35,006 nucleotides of DNA from Ignavibacteriales bacterium. GTDB lineage: Bacteria; Bacteroidota; Ignavibacteria; UBA10030. How positions within the stretch are numbered: position 1 is the first letter of the stretch; each line of letters begins with the position of its first letter. Shown in pieces: positions 1 to 8,190 of the stretch. The stretch is from NCBI GenBank assembly GCA_016186715.1, contig JACPLA010000145.1, positions 1 through 35,006 on the forward strand. The letters run 5' to 3'. The notes below the pieces were generated by a model that did no database searches, had not been told where the DNA came from, and was given only the letters and a program-made list of their open reading frames with translations. The position numbers and the translations under genes are program-made.

Positions 1-48
1 AAGGGGGGAGGATTAGGCCTGGGACCTCTTGAGGCAAAAGCAGCTTCT

Positions 49-70
49 ACATTCATCATTCAGCGTTCTA
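49..70. repeat. Single arm of the ATTCA(A/T)CATTCAG palindrome family
   Basis: This 22-base stretch, with core TTCATCATTCAGCGTTC, closely matches one arm of the inverted repeats at 8064-8118 and 12141-12219. No matching second arm is visible nearby, so it looks like a lone or decayed copy. It lies just upstream of another palindromic repeat. No coding potential is seen. Confidence 0.5.
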
Positions 71-91
71 CGAGGTTGAACAAAAACTCTG

Positions 92-286
92 TTTGTCATG
101 CTGAGCCTGCCGGCCGCGCGCAAGCGTGCCTGCACGCCGGAGTGCCTGTGATAACTTCAAGATTTCACAATCGTTTCGGCACGCAGGCGTGCTTGCGGCA
201 GGTGGGCGGAGCGAAGCATCTGCTCTGTCCAAAAGGGGCAGATTCTTCAGTCTCCGCCTTCGGCGGATCCTTCAGAATGACATTTG
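92..286. repeat. Composite nested palindromic intergenic repeat
   Basis: The outer ends are inverted copies of TGTCATKCTGA (94-104 and 272-282). Inside is a second, GC-rich inverted repeat (106-138 against 177-202; the left arm carries about 8 extra bases) and a perfect small hairpin, TCCGCC-TTC-GGCGGA (253-267). A run of T follows the right end. Open frames across this stretch are low-complexity translations of the repeat and are not credible genes. The element resembles small non-autonomous repeats seen between genes in many environmental bacterial genomes; membership in a named family is not established here. With the flanking bases it accounts for the gene-free first 343 bases. Confidence 0.75.
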
Positions 287-343
287 TTTTTTTTACGACC
301 TCAATGAACATCGACTGTTGAATGGTGAAGGACTTGTGAGCTA

Positions 344-1060
344 ATGGACTTTTTTCTCACCGATCCCGATGACATTCACGGTGACACATTGATCCTCCGG
401 GGGGAGGAATACAAGCATTTGAGCAGAGTGCTCCGCAAAAAAATCGGGGACCATGTTTTTGTCACCGACGGCAGGGGACAATCGTATGAAGTGATGATTC
501 GAACCCTTGGGCGCTCTGAAGCGGAGTGCGCGATTCTTCGAACCTTCTCTCGCTGGAACGAGCCGAAGAGGGAGGTGACGCTTGCGGTTTCGATTCTCAA
601 GAATCCGGCCCGGCTCGATCTTATTGTTGAGAAAGCAACTGAACTTGGCGCCACCACCATTATTCCCCTGTTGTGCGAACGGACAATTCCCAAACATGAA
701 AAACACACGAGACTTGAGAAAATTGCGGTTTCTTCGCTCAAACAATGTGGAAGAAGTGTCTTGCCTAAGATTTTTGTTCTTACGAGATTTGATACGCTCG
801 TGGAACATTCGAAGCAATACGAGCTCAGGCTGATCCCTCATGAAAAAACCGAGCAGTCACAGTTCGTCGGGTCGGTCATGCGTCATCATGAGAGAGCCCG
901 ATCCGTCCTGATCGTGGTCGGGCCGGAAGGAGGGTTCAGCGAAAGTGAAATCGCGCTGTCGGGCAATCATGGATTTGTTCCGATCTCGCTCGGCCCCCGT
1001 CGTCTTCGGTCGGAAACGGCCGCGCTCTCATCACTGTGCTGGGTGGTGGGAGGGTGGTAA
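344..1060 (+). CDS. rsmE: 16S rRNA (uracil-1498-N3)-methyltransferase RsmE
   Basis: This is a SPOUT-class methyltransferase that uses S-adenosylmethionine to methylate U1498 of 16S rRNA in the 30S subunit. The 238 residues match the usual family length. The family hallmarks are clear: an N-terminal RNA-binding part with the H-x3-V-L-R pattern (HLSRVLRKK), a central KATELG segment, and the C-terminal knot motifs GPEGGFSESE and SLGPRRLRSETA that bind the cofactor. The ATG at 344 has GAAGGA upstream at a somewhat long spacing. In many genomes rsmE follows prmA, but here the upstream side is repeat DNA. The 28-bp gap to trkA suggests co-transcription with the potassium genes. The extreme C-terminus (VVGGW) is short but plausible. 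Confidence 0.95.
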   Translation: MDFFLTDPDDIHGDTLILRGEEYKHLSRVLRKKIGDHVFVTDGRGQSYEVMIRTLGRSEAECAILRTFSRWNEPKREVTLAVSILKNPARLDLIVEKATELGATTIIPLLCERTIPKHEKHTRLEKIAVSSLKQCGRSVLPKIFVLTRFDTLVEHSKQYELRLIPHEKTEQSQFVGSVMRHHERARSVLIVVGPEGGFSESEIALSGNHGFVPISLGPRRLRSETAALSSLCWVVGGW

Positions 1061-1088
1061 TCGGAAACCTTAATCGAAAGCAGAGACC

Positions 1089-2429
1089 GTGAACATCGTT
1101 ATTATCGGAGCGGGAGAGGTCGGGTCACATCTTGCGCAATTGCTGTCGCAGGAAGGGAACGATATTGTCATTATCGACAAGAGCGACGAGCGTTTGAACC
1201 GGGTCCGTGAAAGCCTGGATGTGATGACAAAGCTGGGAAGCGGAACCCAGCTCAGTGTGCTGCAGGAAGCCCGAGCGGCTGATGCCGACATGCTCATAGC
1301 CGTGACGTCCATTGACGAAGTCAACTTTACGGCCTGCCATCTCGGACGCAAGCTGGGGGCGAAGAAAACGATCATCCGCGTCAATGAGCCGGAGTTCCTG
1401 TTCGGAGAAGGAGTGCTCCGACCTGAAGAATTGGGTTTTGACCTCGTCATCTCTCCTGATGTGCTCGCGGGGAGGGAAATCGTTCGGCTCATCCGAAGGT
1501 CGGCGGCAACGGATGTGCTGGAATTTGCCGACGGGAGGATTCAGATCCTGGGGCTCAAGCTTGATCAGGAGAGCCCGCTCATCAACCGGAAACTCAGGGA
1601 TATCACAAAGGATTTCACAGAGCTCCCGTTTCGCGCCGTGGCAATCAGCCGCGGTATCAGAACAATTATTCCGACTCCCGATGATGTGTTCAAGAAGGGA
1701 GATCAGATCTTCGTTGTCTCAAAGACGGAACATGTTCAAGAGATGCTGAAGATTTCCGGAAAAGAGACGGTGAAGTTCGAAAATATCATGATTCTGGGAG
1801 GAAGCGGGATTGGGCGCTATGTGGCCGAAGAACTGCAGAACGAAATATCGATCAAGCTGATCGAATCGAGTAAGGAGGAATCGGTACAGCTGGCCACGAA
1901 ACTCGAAAAAACCATGGTGATCCGGGGGGAGGGGAAAGATCTCGACTTGCTTGCCACCGAGGGGATCCTTGACATGGATGCTTATATCGCAGTCACCAGG
2001 GATGAAGAGGATAACATCATCTCGTGCCTGATGGCAAAACATCTCGGCGTGAAAAAAGCAATCGCACACGTCGAAAAGCTTGATTACATTCCCCTTGCAA
2101 ATGCCATCGGGATCGACGCCCTCGTCAACAAGAAACTCTCCGCAGCGAACGAGATTCTTAAGTTTGTTCGAAAGGGGCAAATTGTTTCCGTGGCGACGCT
2201 CCATGGTGTGGACGCGGAGGTGATTGAAATGGTTGCGCAGAAGGGGGCCGCGGTGACGAAGAAACCTCTCAAAGATCTCCGGTTCCCGGACGGGGCAATC
2301 ATTGGATGCGTTATCCATAACGGCAGTGTGTCGATTCCGGTAGGGTCGACGCGTATCAACCCGCTGGACCGGGTCGTCGTGTTCACCTTGCCGGCCGCCC
2401 TGCGGGAAGTCGAAAAATTTTTCATCTAA
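1089..2429 (+). CDS. trkA: Trk potassium uptake system NAD-binding regulator TrkA
   Basis: This is the cytoplasmic gating subunit that binds the TrkH potassium channel and responds to NAD(H)/ATP. Its 446 residues match two-RCK TrkA proteins. Two Rossmann folds are visible, with glycine motifs GAGEVGSHLAQLL (residues about 7-19) and GGSGIGRYVAEEL (about 236-248). Each is followed by an RCK-C segment, with residues such as SPLINRKLRDI and KKPLKDLRFPDGAIIG. The start is a GTG at 1089, chosen because the first glycine motif begins only six residues later, so no shorter form is possible. trkH starts four bases after the stop, so the two form an operon. Confidence 0.96.
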   Translation: MNIVIIGAGEVGSHLAQLLSQEGNDIVIIDKSDERLNRVRESLDVMTKLGSGTQLSVLQEARAADADMLIAVTSIDEVNFTACHLGRKLGAKKTIIRVNEPEFLFGEGVLRPEELGFDLVISPDVLAGREIVRLIRRSAATDVLEFADGRIQILGLKLDQESPLINRKLRDITKDFTELPFRAVAISRGIRTIIPTPDDVFKKGDQIFVVSKTEHVQEMLKISGKETVKFENIMILGGSGIGRYVAEELQNEISIKLIESSKEESVQLATKLEKTMVIRGEGKDLDLLATEGILDMDAYIAVTRDEEDNIISCLMAKHLGVKKAIAHVEKLDYIPLANAIGIDALVNKKLSAANEILKFVRKGQIVSVATLHGVDAEVIEMVAQKGAAVTKKPLKDLRFPDGAIIGCVIHNGSVSIPVGSTRINPLDRVVVFTLPAALREVEKFFI

Positions 2430-2433
2430 TTCT

Positions 2434-3885
2434 ATGCGGATTCGACCGATCCTGAGCGTTCTCGGGTTCCTGCTCGTTATTGTTAGTCTTGCCATGCTGA
2501 CGGCACTCTTCTTTTCGTTTCATTACGATGAAGATTTCCGTCCCCTCCTCTTTTCCGGGCTGATAACATTCGCTGTCGGTATTCTCTTGATGCGCTCTTT
2601 TCGACGCGTGGAGCCCGAGGAGGGATTAGGCATCCGCGAGGGATTTGCCATCGTCACGTTCGGCTGGGTCATTGCCCCGGTGTTCGGGTGTCTTCCATTC
2701 ATTCTGTCTGGCGCTATTCCCTCGTTTACCGATGCGTACTTCGAGGCTCTTTCGGGGTTTACCACGGCCGGTGCATCGATCCTCCGGGACGTAGAAGCCA
2801 TGCCGAAAGGAGAACTTTACTGGCGCTGCCTGACGCAATGGCTTGGTGGTTTGGGCATCATTGTCATGGCTCTGGCAATCCTCCCGTTGCTTGGTGTTGG
2901 GGGAATGCAGTTGTTCAAGGCCGAAGTTGCAGGTCCAACCAAAGATAAGCTGACGCCGCGCGTGGCCGAAACAGCGCGACTGTTGTGGGGTGTCTACGTC
3001 CTTGTCACAGCTGCCGAAGTGATGATGCTGATGGTCGGCGGAGTTTCCTTCTACGACGCACTTTGTCATTCGTTTACGACGATCGCAACCGGAGGATTCT
3101 CAACAAAGAACGCCAGCATTGCGTCCTTCAACTCGGCATACGTTGACGGCGTGGTGACGCTGTTTATGTTTGTCGGGGCAACGAACTTTGCTCTCCATTT
3201 CAGCGCGCTCAAGGGGGGTGTCAAAGGTTATTTCAGGGACAACGAGTGGATGTTTTTTACCGTTAGCTTTCTTGTCGCGGTCGCGATCATGACGCTCGTC
3301 GTCGCACCGTCTTCCTATGAAGGAGATTATCCGGCGGCATTCCGGTACGTCGCGTTCAATCTGATGTCGGTAATGAGCACCACCGGGTATGCGACGGCGG
3401 ATTTTGCGCTATGGGCACCGATGGCGCAGGCGGCACTATTGTTTCTGATGTTTCCCGGGGGGTGTGCCGGATCGACTTCCGGGGGCATGAAGAGTATTCG
3501 CGTTCTCCTTTTGCTGAAGACCGCGATGAACGAATTAAAGAAACTCATCCATCCGAAGGCAGTCGTGCCGATGCGCTATAACGGTCGAGTGGTCGATCAG
3601 GAGGTACTGATGACCATCGCCGGCTTTATTATCCTTTTCCTTGTAACCTTTTCGACCGCAACGATTATTCTGACCTTAACAGGGCTCGATATCGTTAGCT
3701 CTATGAGTGGCGTCGTTGCTTGTATGAGCACTGTTGGCCCGGGATTGGGTGCGGTGGGTCCCATGGCAAATTACGCCGATCTTTCAGACCTTGCCAAGTG
3801 GACCCTCAGTGTCTGTATGCTGGTCGGCCGACTCGAGCTCTTTACGGTCTTCGTCCTCTTCAGCAAGTCATTCTGGAAGAGCTAG
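2434..3885 (+). CDS. trkH: Trk potassium uptake system membrane subunit TrkH
   Basis: This is the inner-membrane K+ translocating subunit that works with TrkA. It has 483 residues, the usual length. The four pore-loop repeats of the Trk/Ktr superfamily can be read in order: SGFTTAGAS, ATGGFST, MSTTGYAT and MSTVGPG. Each carries the glycine expected at the selectivity filter. Between them are long hydrophobic helices. The conserved QWLGGLGI segment follows the first loop and GRLELFTVFVLFS lies near the C-terminus. The four-base gap from trkA indicates a shared transcript. The gene ends opposite the minus-strand cyclodeaminase gene, with repeats in the convergent gap. Confidence 0.96.
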   Translation: MRIRPILSVLGFLLVIVSLAMLTALFFSFHYDEDFRPLLFSGLITFAVGILLMRSFRRVEPEEGLGIREGFAIVTFGWVIAPVFGCLPFILSGAIPSFTDAYFEALSGFTTAGASILRDVEAMPKGELYWRCLTQWLGGLGIIVMALAILPLLGVGGMQLFKAEVAGPTKDKLTPRVAETARLLWGVYVLVTAAEVMMLMVGGVSFYDALCHSFTTIATGGFSTKNASIASFNSAYVDGVVTLFMFVGATNFALHFSALKGGVKGYFRDNEWMFFTVSFLVAVAIMTLVVAPSSYEGDYPAAFRYVAFNLMSVMSTTGYATADFALWAPMAQAALLFLMFPGGCAGSTSGGMKSIRVLLLLKTAMNELKKLIHPKAVVPMRYNGRVVDQEVLMTIAGFIILFLVTFSTATIILTLTGLDIVSSMSGVVACMSTVGPGLGAVGPMANYADLSDLAKWTLSVCMLVGRLELFTVFVLFSKSFWKS

Positions 3886-3937
3886 TGCCATTGCTAACAA
3901 GGAACCTTGTGTTTCAAGGCCACTGTTTTTTCAGATT

Positions 3938-4045
3938 CTAAAACGCAGAGTCGCAGAGAGCGCAGAGAATCGCAGAGGATAAGGCGTGATTAAACGAATA
4001 CCACTCTGCGTTTTTCTCCGCGTCCTCAGCGCCTCTGCGTTTTAG
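3938..4045. repeat. AACGCAGAG-type inverted repeat
   Basis: A long imperfect palindrome starts with CTAAAACGCAGAG and ends with CTCTGCGTTTTAG. Its two arms of about 40 bases match through repeated GCAGAG units. It lies in the convergent gap between trkH and the cyclodeaminase gene and could fold as RNA from either strand. Similar CGCAGAG repeats are known between genes of many bacteria. It contains no credible gene. Confidence 0.8.
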
Positions 4046-4092
4046 ACTACAATATTACTATCTTGAAACGGCCCAGTCTGAACCATTTTCAG

Positions 4093-4113
4093 GATTAAAG
4101 GATTACCGGGATG
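4093..4113. repeat. Short dispersed repeat, copy 1
   Basis: The core ATTAAAGGATTAYCRGGATG (4094-4113) recurs at 27481-27500 with only two differences. Both copies lie in convergent intergenic gaps. Only one orientation is present at each site. Confidence 0.6.
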
Positions 4114-4133
4114 AGGATCGGTGATAATCTTCC

Positions 4134-4760
4134 CTAGCTCAGCACAGCTTCCACGCGCCGGTTAATGTCGGCGGCGATCGCCTCGACGTTGGTTTCAATC
4201 GCGTGCGTCAAAATCCGCGTTTCGTCCACGAATCCCTTTTCCTGAAGCGTTGTAAGGTTGATGGCGACATTCAATGCAGCCCCGCGGCAGGATGATTGTA
4301 ACATCAATCCGGCAACACCGATATCGGAAATGGAATTGACGTTCCCTTTTTCTGCAACGGCCTTTGCGAGGGTTATGGCCTGTTCCGAAAGCCTCATCAC
4401 CTCAAGGGGCACCAGGGTGGCTTGCTTTGTCGCTTCCTGGATGGCCGCACTCCGCTCCGCCTTCTGGGCTTCCGACTCCTTCGGCATTCTGAATGCCTCC
4501 ATCACCCCGTTGAACGCCTCATTGTCCTGGTCGATCAATGAGGTCAGCTTGGCGCGGATCTCATCCGCCTGACCAAGGATCCTGATGACATCATCCTGGA
4601 CCTCAGCGTACTTCTTCTTCCCGATCGTCAGATGACAGACCATGGCGGTCAGCGCCGCACCAAGGGCTCCGGCAAGAGCTGAAACGCTGCCTCCACCGGG
4701 CGCAGGCGAGTTTTCTCCGACGGCGTCGATAAACTCACCAAGACTTTTTGTTGCCAGCAT
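4134..4760 (-). CDS. Formimidoyltetrahydrofolate cyclodeaminase / methenyl-THF cyclohydrolase family protein
   Basis: This belongs to the cyclodeaminase (FTCD-C/FchA) family. Its likely reaction converts 5-formimino-THF to 5,10-methenyl-THF and ammonia, the last step of this histidine pathway. About 208 residues is the usual length for a free-standing enzyme. The diagnostic N-terminal motif SPAPGGGSVSALAGALGAAL is clear and the rest is helical. The ATG at 4760 is preferred because GAGGGG lies six bases upstream. A longer reading from a TTG at 4778 would overlap the end of ftcD. In mammals this domain is fused to the formiminotransferase; here the two are adjacent separate genes, suggesting direct hand-over of formimino-THF. 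The alternative name fchA applies if it acts mainly as a cyclohydrolase. Confidence 0.92.
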   Translation of the reverse strand: MLATKSLGEFIDAVGENSPAPGGGSVSALAGALGAALTAMVCHLTIGKKKYAEVQDDVIRILGQADEIRAKLTSLIDQDNEAFNGVMEAFRMPKESEAQKAERSAAIQEATKQATLVPLEVMRLSEQAITLAKAVAEKGNVNSISDIGVAGLMLQSSCRGAALNVAINLTTLQEKGFVDETRILTHAIETNVEAIAADINRRVEAVLS

Positions 4761-4766
4761 GATGGT

Positions 4767-4772
4767 CCCCTC
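4767..4772 (-). promoter_or_regulatory. Ribosome binding site of the cyclodeaminase gene
   Basis: GAGGGG on the minus strand lies six bases before the ATG at 4760 and just after the ftcD stop. It decides between that ATG and the TTG at 4778. Confidence 0.6.
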
Positions 4773-4774
4773 AT

Positions 4775-5806
4775 TCAAAGTTGATATTCAATGATCTTCT
4801 TGTCTGGATCGAACGGCTCGAGCTGACTCAGACCTAAATGCATGACGGCAAGATCGACCAACGCCCGGTCGTCGGCGGCCGGTGTGCCTGTTTGTTCCGA
4901 ATAAAACGATCCTGCCATAACAATGGCACGGAGAGGAGTGAGCCCGACAATTTCGCTCCCCGTCGCTTCCACGCCGAGAGAACCCGCCTCTTTTCTGACT
5001 TCCTCGAACGCTTTGTGGGGCGGTGTAATCTCGTAGTCCACGAGGTTGATGGAAACCTGTGCGATCTTGAATCGCTCCAGAAACACGCCCATCGCTTTCA
5101 CGGCTTTGAGCGCACCGGGGATCTTCACCGTCTCTCCCCGATGGTCTTTGACTGCTTTTCCCGAGGCATCTTTCCTGGGACGGCCCGCTTCCCGGATTCT
5201 CAGTGCGATCTCATGAGCAATGTTAGAATCGGGAGTGCTAAGGTTCACGTTATAGGCAATGAGAAATTTGCGCGCTCCCGTCACGGTAGCTCCGGACCTG
5301 GCATTAAACACCGGTTCGCCAAAGTCCGGCTTCCAGGCAGGGTCCTTCAGTTTTTCCCGAAGTCCTTCATATTCTCCTTTTCGAATCTCGGCAAGATTCT
5401 TTCTTGCCGGAGTGCTCGCCGCGTGCTCATAAAGGTACATCGGGATACCGAGCTCCCGGGCTGCACGTTCCGCATAGCGTTTCGAAAGCTCGACACAGTC
5501 GTCCATCCGTACGCCCGTAATAGGAACAAATGGAACAACATCGGTCGCTCCCATGCGCGGGTGCTCTCCGTGATGAGTTTGCATGTCGATCAGGGATGCT
5601 GCTGTTTTTGTTGCCTGGAACGCCGCTTCAAGTACGCCATCGGGAGATCCAACGAATGTCACAACCGTGCGGTTGTAGTCTTTGTCGGGTTCGACTCCCA
5701 ACAATTTCACATCCTGAACCCTTCTAATACTGTCGGCAATCGCGTCAATGGCTTGTTGATTTCTTCCTTCGCTGAAGTTGGGGACGCACTCGACAATCTG
5801 TTTCAT
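4775..5806 (-). CDS. ftcD: Glutamate formimidoyltransferase
   Basis: It transfers the formimino group of N-formimino-L-glutamate to tetrahydrofolate, giving glutamate and 5-formimino-THF. It has 343 residues, as expected for a free-standing transferase. The N-terminus has the family motif ECVPNFSEGR. The segment HHGEHPRMGATD contains His82, which aligns with the catalytic His of the mammalian enzyme. The C-terminal half has the second domain with PGALKAVKAMGV and the QVSINLVDYEITP strand. Its start overlaps the hutI stop by four bases (ATGA), so translation is coupled. The next gene encodes the cyclodeaminase that uses its product. Confidence 0.95.
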   Translation of the reverse strand: MKQIVECVPNFSEGRNQQAIDAIADSIRRVQDVKLLGVEPDKDYNRTVVTFVGSPDGVLEAAFQATKTAASLIDMQTHHGEHPRMGATDVVPFVPITGVRMDDCVELSKRYAERAARELGIPMYLYEHAASTPARKNLAEIRKGEYEGLREKLKDPAWKPDFGEPVFNARSGATVTGARKFLIAYNVNLSTPDSNIAHEIALRIREAGRPRKDASGKAVKDHRGETVKIPGALKAVKAMGVFLERFKIAQVSINLVDYEITPPHKAFEEVRKEAGSLGVEATGSEIVGLTPLRAIVMAGSFYSEQTGTPAADDRALVDLAVMHLGLSQLEPFDPDKKIIEYQL

Positions 5807-7053
5807 CGGAATTCGAGAATGGTGCCGTGTTTGATGATCATGGCGACGTGATTCGCGCCAAAATGATACGGAAGATATCGATAATTCGGAATTTCATAGA
5901 GTATGACGTCTGCTTTCTTCCCGACCTCAAGACTGCCGTATTCGTGGGAAAGGGAGAGAGCGGCAGCGGCGTTTAACGTGCACGCGGTCACGGCTTCTTC
6001 AGGGGTCATCTTCATGTGTGTGCAGGCAATGGTCATCATGAGGGGCATGCTGAAGGACATACACGATCCGGGGTTGAAATCGGAAGCGATGGCAACGGGA
6101 ACTCCGCCCTCGATCAGCGACCGGGCAGGGGCATATCGGTGGTTGAGAAAGAACGAAACCCCGGGCAGGAGAACGCCGATCACGCCGGACTCGCGGAGTC
6201 TCCCAATGCTCCCGTCGTCAATGTGTTCAAGGTGATCGGCCGAAACGGCTTTCAGCTCCGCCGAAAGCGCCGACCCGCCCGAGGGAGCAAGTTCATCCGC
6301 ATGAATTTTGATCTTCAAACCCGAGTCCCCGGCTGCGAGAAGAATTCTTCGCGACTGCTCGACGGAAAAATATCCATCTTCACAGAAAACGTCGCAAAAC
6401 ACAGCCAGCTTTCGGCGGGAAACATGGGGTATCATTCTGCGGCAAACGAGGTCCACGTAGTCGTCCGGATTCTTTTTGAACTCAGGAGGGATCGCATGAG
6501 CCCCCAGAAAGGTCGGGACCACGGTGGTGTATTGCTCTGCTGAAAGTTCAGAAATCGTTTCCAAGATCTTTATTTCGGAATCGGGGTCAAGGCCGTAGCC
6601 CGACTTGATTTCCACCGTGGTGGTTCCGTGCCTGAGCATTGCGTCGAGGCGTGTGGCGCCGAGCTGCTTCAGGTCGCGCTTTGACGATTTCCGCGTGGCC
6701 TCGACCGTGCTCAGAATTCCTCCTCCGCTTCGGCCAATTTCCCCGTAGGTTTTCCCTTCAGATCGCATGGCGAACTCTGACTCCCGGGAACCTGCGAAAA
6801 CCAGGTGCGTGTGGGAGTCGACGAAGCCCGGCAGGGCGACAAACCGGGAAGCATCGATCACTTCTGCATCGTCCCCAAGCTGCAGGGAAAATTCGCGCGC
6901 CGGTCCTGCCCAGCGGATGGTCTGTCCCTCGATGAGAAGGGTTGCATCCTCGATCACGCCGAGATCTCTCATCGCAGGCCCCGTTTTGTGAGGTTTACCT
7001 CCGGCGCTCACCGTGACAAGCTGCCTGATGTTTTTAAGCAAAAGCTGGCTCAA
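5803..7053 (-). CDS. hutI: Imidazolonepropionase
   Basis: A metal-dependent amidohydrolase that opens 4-imidazolone-5-propionate to N-formimino-L-glutamate. It has 416 residues, the normal length. The metal and substrate motifs are readable: DSHTHLVFAG near the N-terminus, HADELAPSGG in the middle and ASDFNPGSC near the C-terminus, with SGYGLD between. The likely start is a TTG at 7053, with GAGGGA eight bases upstream; the conserved N-terminal strand (LLLKNIRQLVTV) rules out a much later start. It overlaps the methyltransferase stop upstream by four bases and ftcD downstream by four bases, so three genes are coupled. Confidence 0.95.
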   Translation of the reverse strand: MSQLLLKNIRQLVTVSAGGKPHKTGPAMRDLGVIEDATLLIEGQTIRWAGPAREFSLQLGDDAEVIDASRFVALPGFVDSHTHLVFAGSRESEFAMRSEGKTYGEIGRSGGGILSTVEATRKSSKRDLKQLGATRLDAMLRHGTTTVEIKSGYGLDPDSEIKILETISELSAEQYTTVVPTFLGAHAIPPEFKKNPDDYVDLVCRRMIPHVSRRKLAVFCDVFCEDGYFSVEQSRRILLAAGDSGLKIKIHADELAPSGGSALSAELKAVSADHLEHIDDGSIGRLRESGVIGVLLPGVSFFLNHRYAPARSLIEGGVPVAIASDFNPGSCMSFSMPLMMTIACTHMKMTPEEAVTACTLNAAAALSLSHEYGSLEVGKKADVILYEIPNYRYLPYHFGANHVAMIIKHGTILEFR

Positions 7054-7937
7054 GGCTTCTGTCCCTCGAGGAAGAAATATGCTCCTTGAACTCCGATAGC
7101 GGAAAGGAAGTCATCAGACAATTTCAGGAATTGTGCTGCCTGGTACCGGATCCCGGACGGGAGGCGGAGTTTTGGAGCAAGGTAGTACCAGAAGGGGAGC
7201 CGGCGGCGACAGTGGACGATCTCGAAGTGACGCCTTATTGCCGGGATGAGAGAGGACTGTGAGATTTCTTCAAACGGGGAATCCGGATGAAGGCAGGACG
7301 TCAGGCCCGCCTCAAGCATCACCCGTTTCTTTTTTTCCGAGGCAAGAAAACTGCCGAGTCGTTTTCTGAGCTTCCATTTTTTCGCGTACGGCTGGATTGT
7401 CGGTACGATGGCATACAGTACGGCCGCGAACAGCCTGCGGGTCTGACTCATCCCGGCAAAGTCCATCGCGAGGAAGCTTGCTCCCGGCATCAGGGATTTC
7501 CTGACCTCGGAGAGCAAATGATCGAGATTCAACACATGATGTAACGTATCATGAGCCACGACGCAGCGGTAACGATTCTCCAGCAGCCCAATGGTGTTCA
7601 GGTCGCCGACCGAGTAACTGAGCAGATGTGTCATCGAGGCATCCACGGCCTTCTGCCGGGCGCGTTCAATACGATCACTGCTCAGGTCGATCCCCTCCAC
7701 TGAACATCCCCGTTGAGCCAGCGTCAGAGCGAGATTTCCTTCGCCACAACCGAGTTCCAGAATGGGAGACCCTGCTGAAGAAGCCCGATCGACAAGCGCC
7801 TCGTATTCTTTTCGAAAGAAAATTTCAAAGAGCTTTTCATCGTCCCAGATTTGCGGATTGCGCGGATTGGGTGAGACGGATCCCCAGTACTGCGCTTCGC
7901 GCTCGATCAGGCGATGATACTGTTTCTGAGTCGTCAC
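7050..7937 (-). CDS. Class I SAM-dependent methyltransferase, substrate unknown
   Basis: A 295-residue protein with a clear class I methyltransferase core. Motif I is PILELGCGEGNLAL. The acidic strand end is VEGIDLSSDRIERA. The motif IV/post region is CVVAHDTLHHVLNLDHLL, followed by SLMPGASFLAMDF. The C-terminal 110 residues are basic and less typical, with a WYYLAPKLRLP segment. The start is a GTG at 7937 with no obvious Shine-Dalgarno. It is translationally coupled to hutI by a four-base overlap, which is unusual because no methylation step belongs to the standard histidine route. The substrate cannot be read from sequence. A role in modifying a histidine-derived compound is only a guess from position. 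Confidence 0.85.
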   Translation of the reverse strand: MTTQKQYHRLIEREAQYWGSVSPNPRNPQIWDDEKLFEIFFRKEYEALVDRASSAGSPILELGCGEGNLALTLAQRGCSVEGIDLSSDRIERARQKAVDASMTHLLSYSVGDLNTIGLLENRYRCVVAHDTLHHVLNLDHLLSEVRKSLMPGASFLAMDFAGMSQTRRLFAAVLYAIVPTIQPYAKKWKLRKRLGSFLASEKKKRVMLEAGLTSCLHPDSPFEEISQSSLIPAIRRHFEIVHCRRRLPFWYYLAPKLRLPSGIRYQAAQFLKLSDDFLSAIGVQGAYFFLEGQKP

Positions 7938-8190
7938 AGGGGGGAATGAAGGATAGGCGAAACGTTGGATTATTGATGATAGGATCCGGTGCTAAGAAAT
8001 GAAGAAGTGAGAAAAGAAGCAAGAAGCGCGTTTTTGGGAACCACAGGCGATGCTCAGAGGTCCTTCATCATTCGACGTTCGATGTCTATTCTTCGAATGG
8101 AGAACACTGGATGATGAATGGAGGTGTTGGTTCTTCGCACAGGGCCGGGGGGATTTGCTTTTGCAATGAGTCGATGTGGACGACCGAGGC
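7938..8190. other. Gene-free stretch holding an inverted repeat
   Basis: Between the methyltransferase start and the end of the four-Cys gene I see only the palindrome at 8064-8118. Short overlapping frames here have no recognisable features. No convincing promoter for the methyltransferase string was found. Confidence 0.5.
8064..8118. repeat. ATTCA(A/T)CATTCAG-family inverted repeat
   Basis: The left arm 8064-8080 (TTCATCATTCGACGTTC) pairs with 8102-8118. An inner stem ATTC-TTC-GAAT (8088-8098) sits in the loop. The arms match those of the palindrome at 12141-12219 and the lone arm at 49-70. Confidence 0.65.

Noticed and set aside
76-344. Two overlapping plus-strand frames of 72-81 residues
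   Set aside because: They translate the palindromic repeat, have no family features and lack ribosome sites.
4761-4778. TTG at 4778 as the cyclodeaminase start
   Set aside because: The ATG at 4760 has a GAGGGG ribosome site and the extra residues are not family-conserved.
4838-5851. 337-residue plus-strand open frame
   Set aside because: It is antisense to ftcD, has low-complexity basic composition and no recognisable domain; ftcD is certain.
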